The notes beneath the pieces were generated by a model. It was not told the origin of the DNA. It searched no databases and saw only the letters and a list, made by a program, of their open reading frames with translations. A stretch of 64,000 nt of DNA from Litsea cubeba (Eukaryota > Streptophyta > Magnoliopsida > Laurales > Lauraceae): contig CM022953.1 of assembly GCA_012931725.1 (NCBI GenBank), positions 57,296,574-57,360,573 of the forward strand, given 5' to 3'. Of this stretch, positions 22,584 to 34,630 are shown piece by piece; the first letter of the stretch is position 1, and each line of letters begins with the position of its first letter. Both the position numbers and the translations under genes were made by a program.

Positions 22584-24560
22584 CTAAGGATTAGGAGAGT
22601 GAGTAACTCCTAATTTTTTTCGGAGATACTCGAAGACTTCCTTTGGCAGAGGTTTTGTGAAGATATCAGCAACTTGCTCAGTAGTTGGGACATATTCCAA
22701 CTTTACTTCACCATCTGCAACCTTTTCCTTGAGAAAGTGATAGCGAATTGCTACATGCTTTGTTCTAGAATGTTGAACAGGATTCTTGGAGATGTGAATT
22801 GCACTTGTGTTGTCACAGAGGATTGGCGTAGGATCCGTTGTCGGAACTCCTAGATCAGAGAGCATTTGCCGCATCCATAACACTTGTGTACAACAAGTTG
22901 CCGCTGCAATATATTCCGCTTCCGCTGTAGAAAGGGATACTGAATCTTGTTTCTTACTGTGCCATGCCACCAACCTGTCACCGAGATAGAATGCACCGCC
23001 GCTTGTACTCTTGCGATCATCTATACATCCAGCCCAATCGGCGTCAGAGTATGCAACAAGAGTAAAGGATTTGCCTTTAGGATACCAAATGCCAAGCTCC
23101 ATGGTACCTTTCAGATATCGAAATATCCTTTTTACTGCTGTAAGGTGCGTCTCAGTTGGTGATGCTTGAAATCGAGCCACCATACATACTGCTTGCAAAA
23201 GATCTGGTCTTGTAGCAGTCAAATAAAGCAGGCTTCCTATCATAGAACGATAAGTGGTGTGATCAATGGACGAACCCTTATCATCTTTGCTTAGCTTTGT
23301 GTTCGTTGTCATTGGTGTGCTCACTGGCTTGCTGTCTTCCATGTTAAATCGCTTCAGCATTTCCTTGATGTATTTCATCTGTGATATGAAGATACCATGT
23401 TTCAGCTGCTGAACTTGTAAACCAAGGAAGAACTTTAGTTCTCCAAGCATTGACATCTCAAATTCTTTCTTCATCTCTTCAGCGAAATTCCTGCACATTT
23501 CTTCATCGTTGCCACCAAAGATTATGTCATCGACATAAACAATGACAACCAGCTGTTTGCTCAACTCTGTTTTGACATAAAGATTGCTATCAACCAGTCC
23601 TTTTCCAAAACCGATCTTGCGGAGATATAGGTCCAGCCTTGCATACCACGCCCTTGGCGCTTGTTTCAGCCCATAAAGAGCCTTTTTCAACTTGCACACT
23701 AGGTCTGAATTTTTGCTAATAGTAAAACCATCAGGTTGCTCAATGTAGACCTCTTCTTCAAGTAATCCATTCAAGAAGGCTGACTTTACATCCATCTGAA
23801 ATACCTTGAAGGTTTTGTATGCAGCCAATGCAAGAAACATACGAATGGCTTCCAGACGAGCCACTGGTGTAAAGGTCTCTTCAAAATCTATGCCTTCAAC
23901 TTGAGCATAGCCTTTACAAACCAACCTTGCTTTGTTTCGTATGACCTGACCATCTTCATTCAGCTTATTCCGAAAGACCCATTTAGTACCAATAACATTC
24001 TTATCGGTAGGTCTAGAAACTAGTTCCCATGTGGAGTTCTTCTCAATTTGCTCCAACTCCTCATGCATAGCTTTCAACCAACTTTCATCGAGACTGGCTT
24101 CAGCCACAGTCTTGGGTTCAATGGTGGACACAAGTGAGTAATTGCTAACTACACTTTGTCTTGTTTTAACATTGGCCTCAGGATCTCCAATGATTTGATC
24201 CTTAGGGTGTTGCTCTACCCAAGTGCTTTTCTTTCTAGGTGTAGCATCCTCTGAGTCATCCTTTGATTTCTCAGAATCATTAGGTTCAGCCACTTCATCA
24301 TCAATCTCACTCGAGTCCTCATAAACAGGACTGTCATAATGAGTTCCATTCTTTGATTCATGGTTTTCATCAATTCTAACATCAGCACTTTCTATGATTT
24401 TTCTGGTCCTTTTGTTAAGACATCTGTAAGCCTTACTAGATGAGGAATAACCCAGAAATATACCTTCATCAGCTCTTTTATCAAATTTGCCCGGATTTTG
24501 TTCAAGACGCTTGATGTAACACTTGCTACCCGAAGACTCTGAAGTGCTTGACTGTTGCTT
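22584..24560 (-). pseudogene. Copia reverse transcriptase and RNase H, third segment of gag-pol
   Basis: Frame continues from the integrase after a one-base insertion near 24535, starting at SKCYIKRLEQNPGKFDKR. Then come an acidic linker, the RT start (WELVSRPTDKNVIGTKWVF), QMDVKSAFLNG, the catalytic YVDDIIFGG near 23527-23550, and RNase H with YSDADWAGC, DRKSTSGG and STAEAEYIAA near 22913. It ends VADIFTKPLP and a stop at 22584. All catalytic motifs look intact. RT copies the element RNA into DNA in cytoplasmic particles; RNase H removes the template. Only the upstream frameshifts prevent translation as one polyprotein. Confidence 0.9.
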
Positions 24561-26925
24561 TTCTCCCAAACCATAGCTCATAAGGAGTTTTGTCTTCATG
24601 TGGCCTGATCAAGCATCGATTCTGAATGTATACAGCCGTATGGATTGCCTCCTTCCAATATTTGTCAGCTAGCTTGCTCTCAGTTAGCATTGTACGAGCC
24701 ATCTCTTGAACGGTGCGATTTTTCCGTTCCACAACTCCATTTTGCTGTGGAGTTCTAGGGGCTGAATACTGTCTTTGAATGCCATAATGCTCACAATAGT
24801 TAGTGAACTCTTCAGATGTGAATTCACCGCCTCGATCAGACCTTAAAATCTTGATACGTTTTCCAAGCATATTTTCAACCTGTGCTTTAAACACTTTAAA
24901 ACGATCAAGTGCTTGATGTTTATGCTTAAGAAACAATACCCATGTCATACGAGTATAATCATCAATGCATAACATAAAATACTTATCTCCATTGGTGCTT
25001 TGAGTTCGCATCGGTCCACAGAGATCGGTGTGCACTAGCTCAAGAGGTTTCTTTGAATGATGCTCCTTTGACTTGAACATTACCCTCGTTTGCTTTCCCT
25101 TTTGGCAAGAATCGCAAATGGGGTTGGAAGGCTTTTCAACTGTAGACATACCTCTGACAGCCTTTGAATTGCAAATCTTTGACATGTTATCAAAGTTTAG
25201 ATGCCCAAGGCGTTTGTGCCACAACCAACTTTCCTCTGTCCGACTCATCAAGCAAGTCTTTTCAGCTCCATCTGACAATGTATAAAGATTTCCAGCAGTC
25301 CTAGATCCAGTAGCCACTGTTTTGCCGTTGCTACACTTCTTGATAGCAAGCCCATTCTTAGTGAAGACAACTTCGTGGCCTTTGTCACAGATCTGGCTCA
25401 CACTAAGCAAGTTGTGTCTCAGTCCAGACACATATAAGACCTCGTCTGATCTGATCTTGTTTGCCTTTAGCTGAACAACACCTTTTCCGCAGATTTTGGC
25501 ACCATCATTGTTACCAAACTTCACTGATCCGCCTTCATAGTGCTGTAATTTGACGAATCTTTCCTTATCACCTGTCATATGGCTTGAACAGCCACTATCA
25601 AGGACCCATGGTGCTGCCTTCTTTTGTGCATTGAATGCCGTTTGCACAATGAGAGATTCCTTGGAATTATCTTCCATTTTCTTTGCCCTCCATGCCTTAA
25701 CTAACTTGGGTTTCTTTTCAACCTGAAATTGGTTAGCTATAGGCAACCTACAATCCCTAGCCAAGTGTCCATAATTATAACACTTATGGCACTCAATTTT
25801 GTGGCCGTTTAGGATTGAGAAAGGGTTCCTAGTCACTAATGGACTGTTTCTAACATAGAATCTACAATCAGCTCTTTTATGTCCATATCTATTACAATGA
25901 TAGCAATAACCATAGAATCTGAACATTCTTCCTTTCTTAGGTGGCTGGTTAAACTCCACAAACCTTTTCTTATTGACCATCTCAATACTAGGCTGAATTT
26001 GATGCTTTGTAGCCTTGAGAGGTATGGCACTTTGTTTCATAAACACAGAAGGTGCAGCTTTAGAGGACTCTCCGGTTTCAAATCCAATACCAAATTTATT
26101 GTGGAAGGGCTTTTGAACTTTCAGAATTTCATTGAGTTTCATTGTCCCTTCAATCGCTTGGAGTGCTTTGAGTTTTCGGCTATTTTCCAAGTTTTCAGCC
26201 TTTGCTCTAGCGATTTCTGTTTCAAGTTTCATAGCCTCTTCCTTTTTGATACTTATTTGATTTTGAAGGACTTCCACCATTCTTTTATATTCTTCAACTT
26301 GAGTTTTCAAAGCAATAATTGAACTTTCAGATTCATGAAGAAGTTTCAGATTTTTCTTACTTGTTTTTCGTTCCATGCTAAGCTCCTCAAGTGCGGCAAT
26401 GAGTTCTTCTTCGAGATTGACCTCAGCCTCCTCTTCCTCTTCCGGCTCTTGCTCCTCTTCTTCTTCTTCAACGGTAACCATGAAGAGAGCTTCAGTTGCC
26501 TCGGCTGATTCATCATCGTCTGAAGTTTCAGACGTGCTGTCATTATATTGACTGATGAAGCTTTTTGCTTTGCCCCTCTTTCTGAAATTTTTCTTCCACT
26601 TACTCTTATCGACATAAGAGTCATCATCATTATTTTCTTTCAGCGGACACTTCGCAGCAAAGTGACCAACACCGCCACAATTGAAGCATTTAAAGGGTAG
26701 CTTCCCTTTGTACTTTCCATTGCTTCCTTTCTTCAGCTTTCTAACAAATTGAGCCTCAAGCTCATCATCATCAGTATCAGAATCATGACCAGCAGTCTCT
26801 TTTCCCTTTTTCTGAACTTTGAAGGCCGCTTCTCTATCAGATGAAGACGTCTTACCTATGCGCATCTCATAGGCAGTGAGTGAACCATGCAACTCATCCA
26901 TGGAAAATTCATTCAGATCCTTGGC
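24526..26925 (-). pseudogene. Copia gag C-part, protease and integrase, second segment of gag-pol
   Basis: Enters from gag across a one-base deletion near 26940. Domains in order: zinc knuckle CFNCGGVGHFAAKC (about 26690), an acidic and coiled-coil stretch (26480-26160), two more CCHC knuckles, CYHCNRYGHKRADC (25911-25870) and CHKCYNYGHLARDC (25791-25750), and protease WVLDSGCSSHMTGD (about 25600). Integrase follows, with the HHCC region LWHKRLGHLNFDNM to CDSCQKGK and a DDE core (HTDLCGP, LRSDRGGEFTSEEF, PQQNGVVERKN). It ends FRVFG and a stop at the second frameshift. Three knuckles rather than one is noteworthy. Confidence 0.9.
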
Positions 26926-26930
26926 TTCTT

Positions 26931-27446
26931 CTATGGCTGAGACTTTGAATCAAACCGGGGAAGAAGAGATCTTAGAACCTTTTTAACGATGACTGGTTCT
27001 TTAATCTCCTCCCCTAGTCCACGAATGTCATTTGTGACTTCATTCACTCGTTGCAAATATGAGTCAACATTCTCGCTTTCCTCCATGCGAAGAGATTCAA
27101 ATTGAGAGCGATGGGTTTGCAATTTTACTTCTTTGATCTTCTCATCTCCTTCATGAATGCTTTTCAACTTGTCCCATATTTCCTTGGCTGTTTTGCATGC
27201 AATTACTTTGACCAGCTCGCTATCCACAAGGCCACTAAAGAGTGCATTCTGCGCCTTAGAGTCGTTGTCTGCTAACTTCTTCGTTGCAGCATCATTGGGT
27301 ACAATGGCAATATTGTAACCGACTCTGACAGTCTCCCAGACATCATAGCCAAGTGACTTAATGAAAGCCTGCATTCTGATCTTCCAGAAGGAGTAATTAG
27401 AACCATCAAACAAAGGTGCTTTCTTATTCCCTGTATTGGTTGCCAT
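26931..27446 (-). pseudogene. Copia gag N-part, first segment of gag-pol
   Basis: Starts at the ATG at 27446, 55 bp inside the primer site. MATNTGNKKAPLFDGSNYSFW is followed by QAFIKSLGYDVWETV, DSELVKVIACKTAKEIWDKL and ESENVDSYLQRVNEVTNDI, the UBN2/gag-polypeptide fold that forms the element's capsid. It stops at 26931, just past a one-base deletion near 26940; the next frame picks up with SAIEEAKDLNEFSMDEL. I chose this ATG because the upstream methionine codon candidate is not ATG. Confidence 0.88.
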
Positions 27447-27500
27447 GTGATTTGACAAGAGATCACCCTTAGCGTGTTAAGCTTTTCAAGGGAACCTTAC

Positions 27501-27512
27501 GCTCTGATACCA
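27501..27512 (-). other. Primer binding site of the young copia element
   Basis: The minus strand reads TGGTATCAGAGC, complementary to initiator tRNA-Met, two bases from the 5' LTR. Confidence 0.95.
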
Positions 27513-27514
27513 AT

Positions 27515-28712
27515 TGTTAGATATCGCGATCACTGAGAGGGGGGGGGGGGGGTGAATCAGTGATTCTTTAAAAACAGGTCCAATTTAACAACAAAAGCAA
27601 ATCAAATCACACAAGGACACCAGATTTAACGTGGTTCACCGAAAGGCTACGTCCACGGTTCAAAGACTGTCCGAACACCAATCCGGAACAGATCTGAATC
27701 TATTTAGTCGCACCAACGACAAAGAGCACCAACCCTTAGTTTCAGATAGCACCAACTATCTAGGAAGCACCGACTCCCTTGAGTTTCAGATAGCACCAAC
27801 TATCTAGGAAGCACCGACTCCCTTTACAATTTTATCTGCACCAACAGATAGGATCACCAAACCCCAGACACCAAGCACCAACTTGATGTTCTACAGAATA
27901 AGAGTAGAAACCTTTTCTACAGCCCTTCCCCTCTACAATCTCTCTCTCTCAATCCCTTACAAATTGAAATTAAAATATAAACAGAGAGACACTTATCTTA
28001 TGGACGAAACACCATCTTCAAGAGCACATCCTCGTCCACACTTGCTGTAGAAACGTGCAACACAACTGCACACAGCAACAGCACCTTCTTCTCTCCAAAA
28101 CCCTCTCTCTTTTCTTCTCTTTTCTCTTCTCTTCTTTCTCTCTTCTTGTGTTCTTAAAAACGAACCAAACATGCCTTTATATAGGTTATGGTAACCCTTA
28201 AGAGTGTTTAAATTAGGCTAGAATTCGTTTAGAAAGAGTCCCAAACGAAATACTTAAGTTTCCTGAATTTTCGTGCAAAACTTCTATTTCTGCGCAACTC
28301 AGGTTTCCCGTGTGTTCTACCGGTAGTACTTGCGGTAGAACAGATGAAATTCTCATGTCCAAGCTTCTGCTAGAATTTAAACCACTTCTACCGGTAGTAC
28401 TTGCGGTAGAACTTTCAGGGCAGCCACTTCTACCGGTAATACTTGCGGTTGACAGATGGAAATCTTAGGGTCAGCCTTTTCTACCCCTTTTCTACCCCTG
28501 TTCTACCCCTGTTCTACCGGTAGAAATACCGGTTGACAGATGAAATTCTGATTTCCTATACTGTTCTGTTTCAGCTCTGTTTTCTCTTTGAAGCTCTATC
28601 AACACCACACTTGTGACATTGTGTTGACAATAATTCCAACACAAGATGATACTTGAGATACTAATTTCTTCAATTCTTCATTAAACTTCTCAAGGCATCT
28701 CAAATTCCAACA
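27515..28712 (-). repeat. 5' LTR of the young copia element, 1198 bp
   Basis: Near-identical to 21079-22272; the length difference comes from a longer G run (about 14) and one T fewer. Its TATA box is at 28174-28185 (minus). Confidence 0.95.
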
Positions 28713-28717
28713 GTTTC

Positions 28718-28935
28718 TTTCCTAAAAGAAAGATACTTTGAGGGATTCTCTCCCAGAAAAAGCAATTAGAGTGATTTTCTCCCAAAAGAGAGGAGATTTG
28801 AGATATTCTCTCCCAAAAGAAAGGATTCTTCGAGATATTCTCTCCCAAATAAAGGGAACATGAGAGATTCTCTCCAAGTAAAGATATTTTTAGATATTCT
28901 CTATCCAAAGGAGATATTTTTAGATATCCTTTACA
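28718..28935. repeat. Degenerate tandem repeats around TTCTCTCCCAAA
   Basis: About seven irregular units of 27-32 bp, each with a GA(G/T)ATTCTCTCCCAA-like core. No coding sequence. Probably 3' non-coding DNA of the element whose LTR starts at 29674. Confidence 0.75.
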
Positions 28936-29214
28936 AAAAAGACACCGCATGAGATTTAAGCCATTTCAAAAGCTTAAGGTCCCATGGGTTAGCCCATATG
29001 AGCCAGGTTTGACCACCTAGGCACTAAAAGAGGCTTTTAGACAAAGAAAAACCGCTCTTACCAAGAGCATACAAAAATGGTTCCATGCCTCTTTTGAGTT
29101 GATTGGACCATATAAAAAATCGAATTCCCATGAGCTTCCAAAAAATAAACCATCCAGCCTTATGTACCAAATTGAGTCAAAATCTTGAAATTGACATTTC
29201 ACAAAAAACCAAAT

Positions 29215-29450
29215 CCCGGTCCCCTAACTTGCAACATATAACTTGTTAGGTCACAAGCCCAAAAATAAAAAATCAAATCCTGATCCCCCAACTTTCCACA
29301 TACAACTTGTTAGGTCACAAGGTTAAAAACCAAATCCTGACCCCCTAATCTGCCACATACAGCTTGTTGGGTTACAAGGTCAAAACCAAAAAACCAAACC
29401 CCTTAACCTGTCACATACAGCTTGTTAGGTTACAAGGTCAAACCCAAAAA
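29215..29450. repeat. Four tandem copies of a roughly 62-bp unit
   Basis: Each unit contains a CCCCNAA block, CACATACA and GCTTGTTAGGTTACAAGGTC or close variants. Located just before the polypurine tract at 29662. Confidence 0.85.
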
Positions 29451-29661
29451 TCCAAGTTCAAATCCCTCATGTCATTTTCAAAACTTTGCCTTGAGATGGT
29501 ACGTGATCCCTTTCACTACCTGAAAATTCCCCTGGAAACTCAAAAAGGCTACTCTACCAGAAGAAAAGTGCTCAAGACTCTTGGTCAAGCCAGACACTCT
29601 CCTTCAAGGTTCTTTTCGAGGCACATTGACTACAAAAGTTAAGCAACTCGTCGCTGTACCT

Positions 29662-29673
29662 AGAGGGGGTATT
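29662..29673 (+). other. Polypurine tract of a plus-strand retroelement
   Basis: AGAGGGGGTATT directly before TGTTGACAC, which looks like the start of a 3' LTR. It implies that the upstream DNA, including the antisense PMD gene, is the 3' interior of that element. Confidence 0.65.
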
Positions 29674-29738
29674 TGTTGACACAAAAAATGTCACTTTGCC
29701 TCTTCAACCTGAAGAAAGCTATGTGAAGCCGCAACCTA

Positions 29739-29749
29739 CTATAAATAGG
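29739..29749 (+). promoter_or_regulatory. TATA box in the long LTR
   Basis: CTATAAATAGG, 65 bp after the LTR start. Confidence 0.5.
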
Positions 29750-29870
29750 CAATGCTCCTTAAAAAAAATCAAACATTTTCAGAATCAAACAAAAACTGCA
29801 AGATCATTCAAGACAACCAAGAGAGGAGTACACATGAAGTTTCAGGCCATTTCAAAATCATTGGGCCTAA

Positions 29871-31590
29871 TGTCACATCCCCGAACCCGATTAAAGAATA
29901 ACCGGATCCGGAGAGTGAATTTTAGGACTAATTAAAATTTTTTTATCCTTTAGTCCCACGGATCGTAAGTCCGCGGTGAGGATATAATATTTCAAGCCTC
30001 AGTAATACAATAAACATTGAGTTCATAGAACTCTAGGCATCTGGAATATCAGCCAATGAATAATAACTTCATTAGAATAAAGTTGATAAAATAATATAAA
30101 CAAAACTAGTCAAAGAGTTAGTTATTACATTGGCCAACCCAATAAACAAGGCCAATTAAAAAAACTGAAGTCAAAAAGTAAAAGGTCCAACGAGAGAAAT
30201 AATAAAATAATAAATCTAAATGAATCCCAATGTATCTCTCTCGTGCCAGGAAGTGATGACGCTACTCTACGTCATCGGCACGCCACTCTCGTGCCTCCTC
30301 TGCTGGTTAGAGATCCTATGGGATCTCCTCACCGGCCTACTCCTCATAGTAGTACTCACCTGAGGTGTCTGCACACCAAGGAACAGAGTCAACAACATGT
30401 TGAGCAATAGATAAGCAATGCATAATAAACATGACATGCATCAAATGTAGAATAATAACAAGTACATGATTATCCGAATACAAGGTAAGCGAAGTTAGGC
30501 ATAAAGCAAGATTAATAATCCATAGAAACAATAACAGGAATCCTAGCAACCATCTAACAATAACCACTATCCATGCAATGCAAAACAACAACAAGAGGGA
30601 GACTTCGAGGATGTCCAAAAGCTACCTCCCGGGGTACCAGTAACAATCCAATCCGGACTACTGATACCAAAGTCCGGCTCCAGTAGGATCCTAGCTCCCG
30701 GTCCTGGGAATAGCAGCACGGTCCTAGCCCGCTCTCAGCTATTCAATGCCATGGACACCGTCCAAAGCCGACTGCCCACCCCGATAACCGAGTAACCGGT
30801 TCGTCATTAAACCCAAACTGCAGATGGCCATGATATGTAAACAATAATAAAGTGGTTCTGACACAAGGACAAACAAGACAAGCAAGTCTGGCTAGTTCCA
30901 TGTACAAGACAAGATCTTAGGGATTATCTCATTCAAGACAATACAAGACAAGTGACCCACGTGATAATCCCTTTCATTGCTAGCCAGTCATGTTTATCAA
31001 TACAAGACACAGGTTCCTAAGTATACTCTAAGTCAGGTCCAAGTCCTAAGTTCTATAAGAATTTATGTTTCATAATTAGTTAAGTATTTTATGTCAAGAG
31101 AGTGTCCAAGGAATAATATCAACGGATACAAGTCACAAGTTAAGGAAGAATTACAATCCAATCCTAGGCAAGTTGTGTCATCCATGTATCCGACATGTCC
31201 TATCAGAGTACATGTGAAAATTGAATCAATGATGCTTCTAAGGAAATCCCTTGGTGTACAATCATGACTCTCGACTAGTTTGAGTGTGGGTCCCCTGCCG
31301 TGGTCTGGTGCAAGTGAGCGGGTTTCCTTGGGGCGGGCCAAGAGGGCTGGCAGGCTACAAGGGCTGGCAGGCTACTGCACAGGGACGTGCAGCCTTAAAG
31401 GGGGTGGAATGTGATACCCCGGAGTCCCACATCGACTATAGAGAGGAAAGTGATTGGGATTATATGTAGAGCTTATACCCTTACCTTGCATAAGGCCTTT
31501 TGATGGGTTGAGGCCCATCAAAAATAAAATCGTGAGGCCAGTGGGCCAAAGTGGACAATATCATGCATGCGTGAAGGGTTAGGCGTTACA
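29871..31590. mobile_element. Solo LTR, 1720 bp, with target duplication CCTAA
   Basis: Starts TGTCACATCCCCG and ends GGCGTTACA, flanked by CCTAA at 29866-29870 and 31591-31595. Read in reverse it starts TGTAACGCC and ends GGGGATGTGACA, the usual LTR ends of Tekay/Del-type gypsy elements. No gag-pol is present, so it is a recombined solo LTR. The last 181 bp (31410-31590), starting TGTGATACCCC after AAAGGGGGTGGAA, resemble a small independent LTR with a polypurine tract, but the target duplication favours a single unit. Confidence 0.8.
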
Positions 31591-33109
31591 CCTAACTTCA
31601 CTCCTCCAACAGTTGAACAAGAGCTCCCGCCTGTGACAGCAGTCAAAGATATCAAATCTTTTATCAGAGCATGTGGATGGTCTCAAAATACCTCCAAAAG
31701 GCTCCACATCAAGTTCCGAGTCAAACCGACAACGTTTGGCCCTGCATGAACCCTAGAACATCAAAATCAAGCCTCTCAGCGGTGAGAACCACCAAAGCCA
31801 TAACTCATCAGACAAAGCACATGGTTGGCTTCAAAATGCTTATAAAGGGCCACACGTCAAGTTTCAGGTCCTTTCGACAACATTTGACCAGATTTTAACT
31901 ATCGGAAGCCAAATCAGGCCTCTCGGCGGCGAAGCTCCCCGGGACTATGGTTTCCAAATCAGAGCTAATGGATCGTCTCAAGATTACTCCAATAGGCTCC
32001 CTATCAAATTTCAAGTCAATCGGACATCGGTTGACCGCACATCAAAACTGCGAAATCTTCCTCGCAACAAAGTCAAGTCTACTGGCGACAGGACCCCACA
32101 CGGCTGTAAAACTCAAACAAAAGCCTATAGTTGGTCTTATTTATTACTTAGGAGGCTTCACCTCAAGCTCCAGGTCATTCCGACATCGTTTGATCCAGGT
32201 TTGGCTTCTGACGGAAAATCGACAGCTCTGCGCGACAAAGTCTTCAGCTTTCCTGGAAAATTGGAAACTTTGCACCCCAAAATGCTAGGATTCTCATCAA
32301 ATTTTCTACAGGGAAATCAGGCCAACAAATGTGTAAAAATATCAGGAAAAATACAGAAGGAAAAAAATATTAGAAAAAGACGGAAGAAACGACTGAAAAA
32401 AGGCGACCAAGGGGACCAAACTCCATGGTCGCCGGCGACCCTGGAAATCCAGGTCCCCGAATTTCTGCTGAAGGGCCGTTTTCCGACTCCCTTTCGCGTT
32501 TTGAGACTTTCGCCATAGTGATTTTCCAAAATTCTAACTTTTGACGCACCAAATCTGTCGATATTCGTCAACACCATGTGTCCATCTTCAAAAGTATCAA
32601 AATCATCATTGATCGCCAACCAGTTGACCAAAAAAGTACACTTTCTACCCGATCGATCGAGAAATCGACAGGACAGATGTCACCGGCCCACTGTTAGCAA
32701 TCAATGTCTGAAGTTACATGGTCATCCAATGTCGATCAGCATGAAGATCCATCGATGATCATCGCGAGAAGAATTCCAAAAGACGCGGCACGGCCCGCGA
32801 CTCTTCAAGTGACTTGGAGACCACTTAATGCTGTTAATTGACCCGTTTATGGCAACTTATTACGGTCAGTAACTCATTACATAGGATGGCTCAATTAGAA
32901 GGAAAAGGAGTTACAAATCAAAGATTCATGGCACTTAAAGCCATGAAACTCCTCCCATGATGGTAATTAAAGGCAAATAAAAGCCTTAACTCTCCACCGG
33001 CCAATTAGAAGCCAAGAAGAAGGAGTTACAAAATAAAGAAATAAATATTGTAACTCCTCCCATTATATGGCCTTAAAGCCCATAAACTCTCCTAAATGGC
33101 TACCAAATA

Positions 33110-33122
33110 CCTATAAAAAGGA
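33110..33122 (+). promoter_or_regulatory. TATA box, second, plus strand
   Basis: CCTATAAAAAGGA near the end of the long LTR, about 290 bp before its estimated right end. Confidence 0.45.
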
Positions 33123-33400
33123 GAGCATTCCAAAGAAATCCAGATGAGAAAAATCGATCAGAAGATCCAAATTCCGGAATCTAGAAGAAAAGAGAGAAAA
33201 CTCTGCTGAAGTTATACACCGATCACCGCTACAAGGTGACAAAAGTTCCTTGGGAGGACACCCCCACAAGGTCTTTGCCTTTTCCTTGTGCTTCCAATGG
33301 AGGCTTTTCAGCCCGTCTACTTAGCTTTTTATTAGACATAGGACATTCTATTGGTTTTTTTCCTTTAAAAATCTGAAGTTGAAGCCGAGCCAAGCGAATC

Positions 33401-34313
33401 AAGAGCATCCTCTGCTCTTATCTGCATGGATGATGGAGAAGTCCACGCATGGCTTGCGGCCGTCAATCTGAACGAGTCCCCCACAATCTCCTGAGAAGTT
33501 AGATCATTCTTATCTTGCTCTTCATTGTAGTTTATGTCTTTGTAAAAAGAAAAAAAATCACAATTCTTGTCTTTCATTATTGATAAGAATTGTAAATCGG
33601 CTATAAATGCCAAAAATCGCTTTTTACGGCAAAAAATGCATTTCATGGCAAAATAAATGAAATCGCCTTTCATGGCATTTCAAAAACATGTCTATTTTCT
33701 TAAATATATGTGCAATGAAAACTTGAAAGAAGTTGATTTCCTTTTTACTTGCGAAGGTCGATCTCCAAAGCACCAATTACAATTCCAAGTAAAATAGAAA
33801 ATATGGCACACCCACTCCAAAAAAAATGTTGATGCCCGCTTTTGTCCTCCCGAGCGCGAAATGGTCGTACCCAACGGACTACCACGTCCGCCGATCTCAG
33901 TAAGCGCCCGATCGACCCCGGAGCGCAGTCCATCAGGCTGCACTAAACCGGATGTTAGGCGGGAAGATAGCAGGTGCAGGGGCACTAGTATCCATAGCGG
34001 TTGGGGCTACGACTTCTCGGTAACTTCGGCCCGGGCCATGGGCACTGGTATTGTTGATATCCATACCCATACTAGCAGGAGGGACGCTCGTAGGGGCGCA
34101 AGTCTCACTGACAGAGGCCATGTCAGGTGGAGGAGGTTCTGAGAATGGGATATGAGGAGGGTGTGATGGATGAGATATTGGGAGGGGCATGCTCAATTCT
34201 TAGTTAAATCAAAAGATAGTATAATTTGATGGGGATGATTCTTTGCTTAACCCTTATTTCTAGCCTGCCTCCTACTCCAATAGATAAGAAATCACCTAAG
34301 AGGGCCCTACAAG
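33401..34313. other. Unassigned stretch
   Basis: No gene recognised. On the minus strand 34196-33933 is open with a proline-rich start and the motif GPGRSYREVVAP. That is vaguely reminiscent of a LINE ORF1 or gag N-terminus, but too weak to call. Confidence 0.4.
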
Positions 34314-34630
34314 CCTGACAATATACTTGAAGGTGAAAATTGCCTTGGCCAATTGAGCTCAAGTAAAACAAATTAACTTCAGGTGAACCCTTTGGTGATC
34401 CTAAACCATTCAAAATATGCATCTGCCCGTGTTTACCTGTAGGTTCAAGCTTCAGGTCTTTCATCCCTATCAGATTTGACTGGTCATCAAGAAATTGATT
34501 GAACCCCAAAGTGTATTAGTATCTTTTGAAAAACTCGTAACTTTCTGTACAAAGAGGCCATGTCATGCGCATTCATCTCGTCAATTCAAATGGTAATATA
34601 TTATTAAATCATCACCATCACCATTACCAT

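Larger units (their letters stand above)
21079..28712 (-). mobile_element. Young Ty1/copia element, 7634 bp
   Basis: Two LTRs (21079-22272 and 27515-28712) flank a primer site, gag-pol and polypurine tract in minus orientation. GTTTC at 21074-21078 and 28713-28717 is a perfect 5-bp target duplication. By eye the LTRs differ by three substitutions plus two homopolymer length changes (G9 versus G14, and one T), implying recent insertion. Gag-pol is complete in domain order but interrupted by two single-base frameshifts. It is inserted upstream of the antisense PMD gene. Confidence 0.95.
29674..33400 (+). mobile_element. Long LTR of a gypsy-type element, interrupted by a solo LTR
   Basis: Begins TGTTGACAC after a polypurine tract and has a TATA box at 29739-29749. 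After the insertion 29871-31590 it continues with degenerate 130-150 bp repeats (31680-32220, with recurring GGCTCCACATCAAGTTCC-like words). A second TATA (CCTATAAAAAGG, 33110) is followed by about 0.3 kb that resembles the R-U5 part. I could not fix the right end or find a primer site. Long repetitive LTRs suit Tat/Ogre or Athila elements, but this is inference. Confidence 0.5.

Noticed and set aside
31410..31590. Independent TRIM-type solo LTR
   Set aside because: No target duplication flanks these 181 bp (TGGAA versus CCTAA), while CCTAA flanks the larger 29871-31590 unit.
32201..32631. Overlapping frames on both strands in the long LTR
   Set aside because: No family resemblance; the region is repetitive LTR DNA.
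33933..34196. Proline-rich minus frame with GRSYREVV, possible LINE ORF1 start
   Set aside because: No zinc knuckle, endonuclease or RT follows; resemblance too weak.
34204..34509. 101-codon minus-strand frame (NGLGSPKGSPEVNLFYLSS), partly repeated at 36222-36422
   Set aside because: No family recognised, and the second copy exists only because of the tandem duplication. Treated as non-coding flank.
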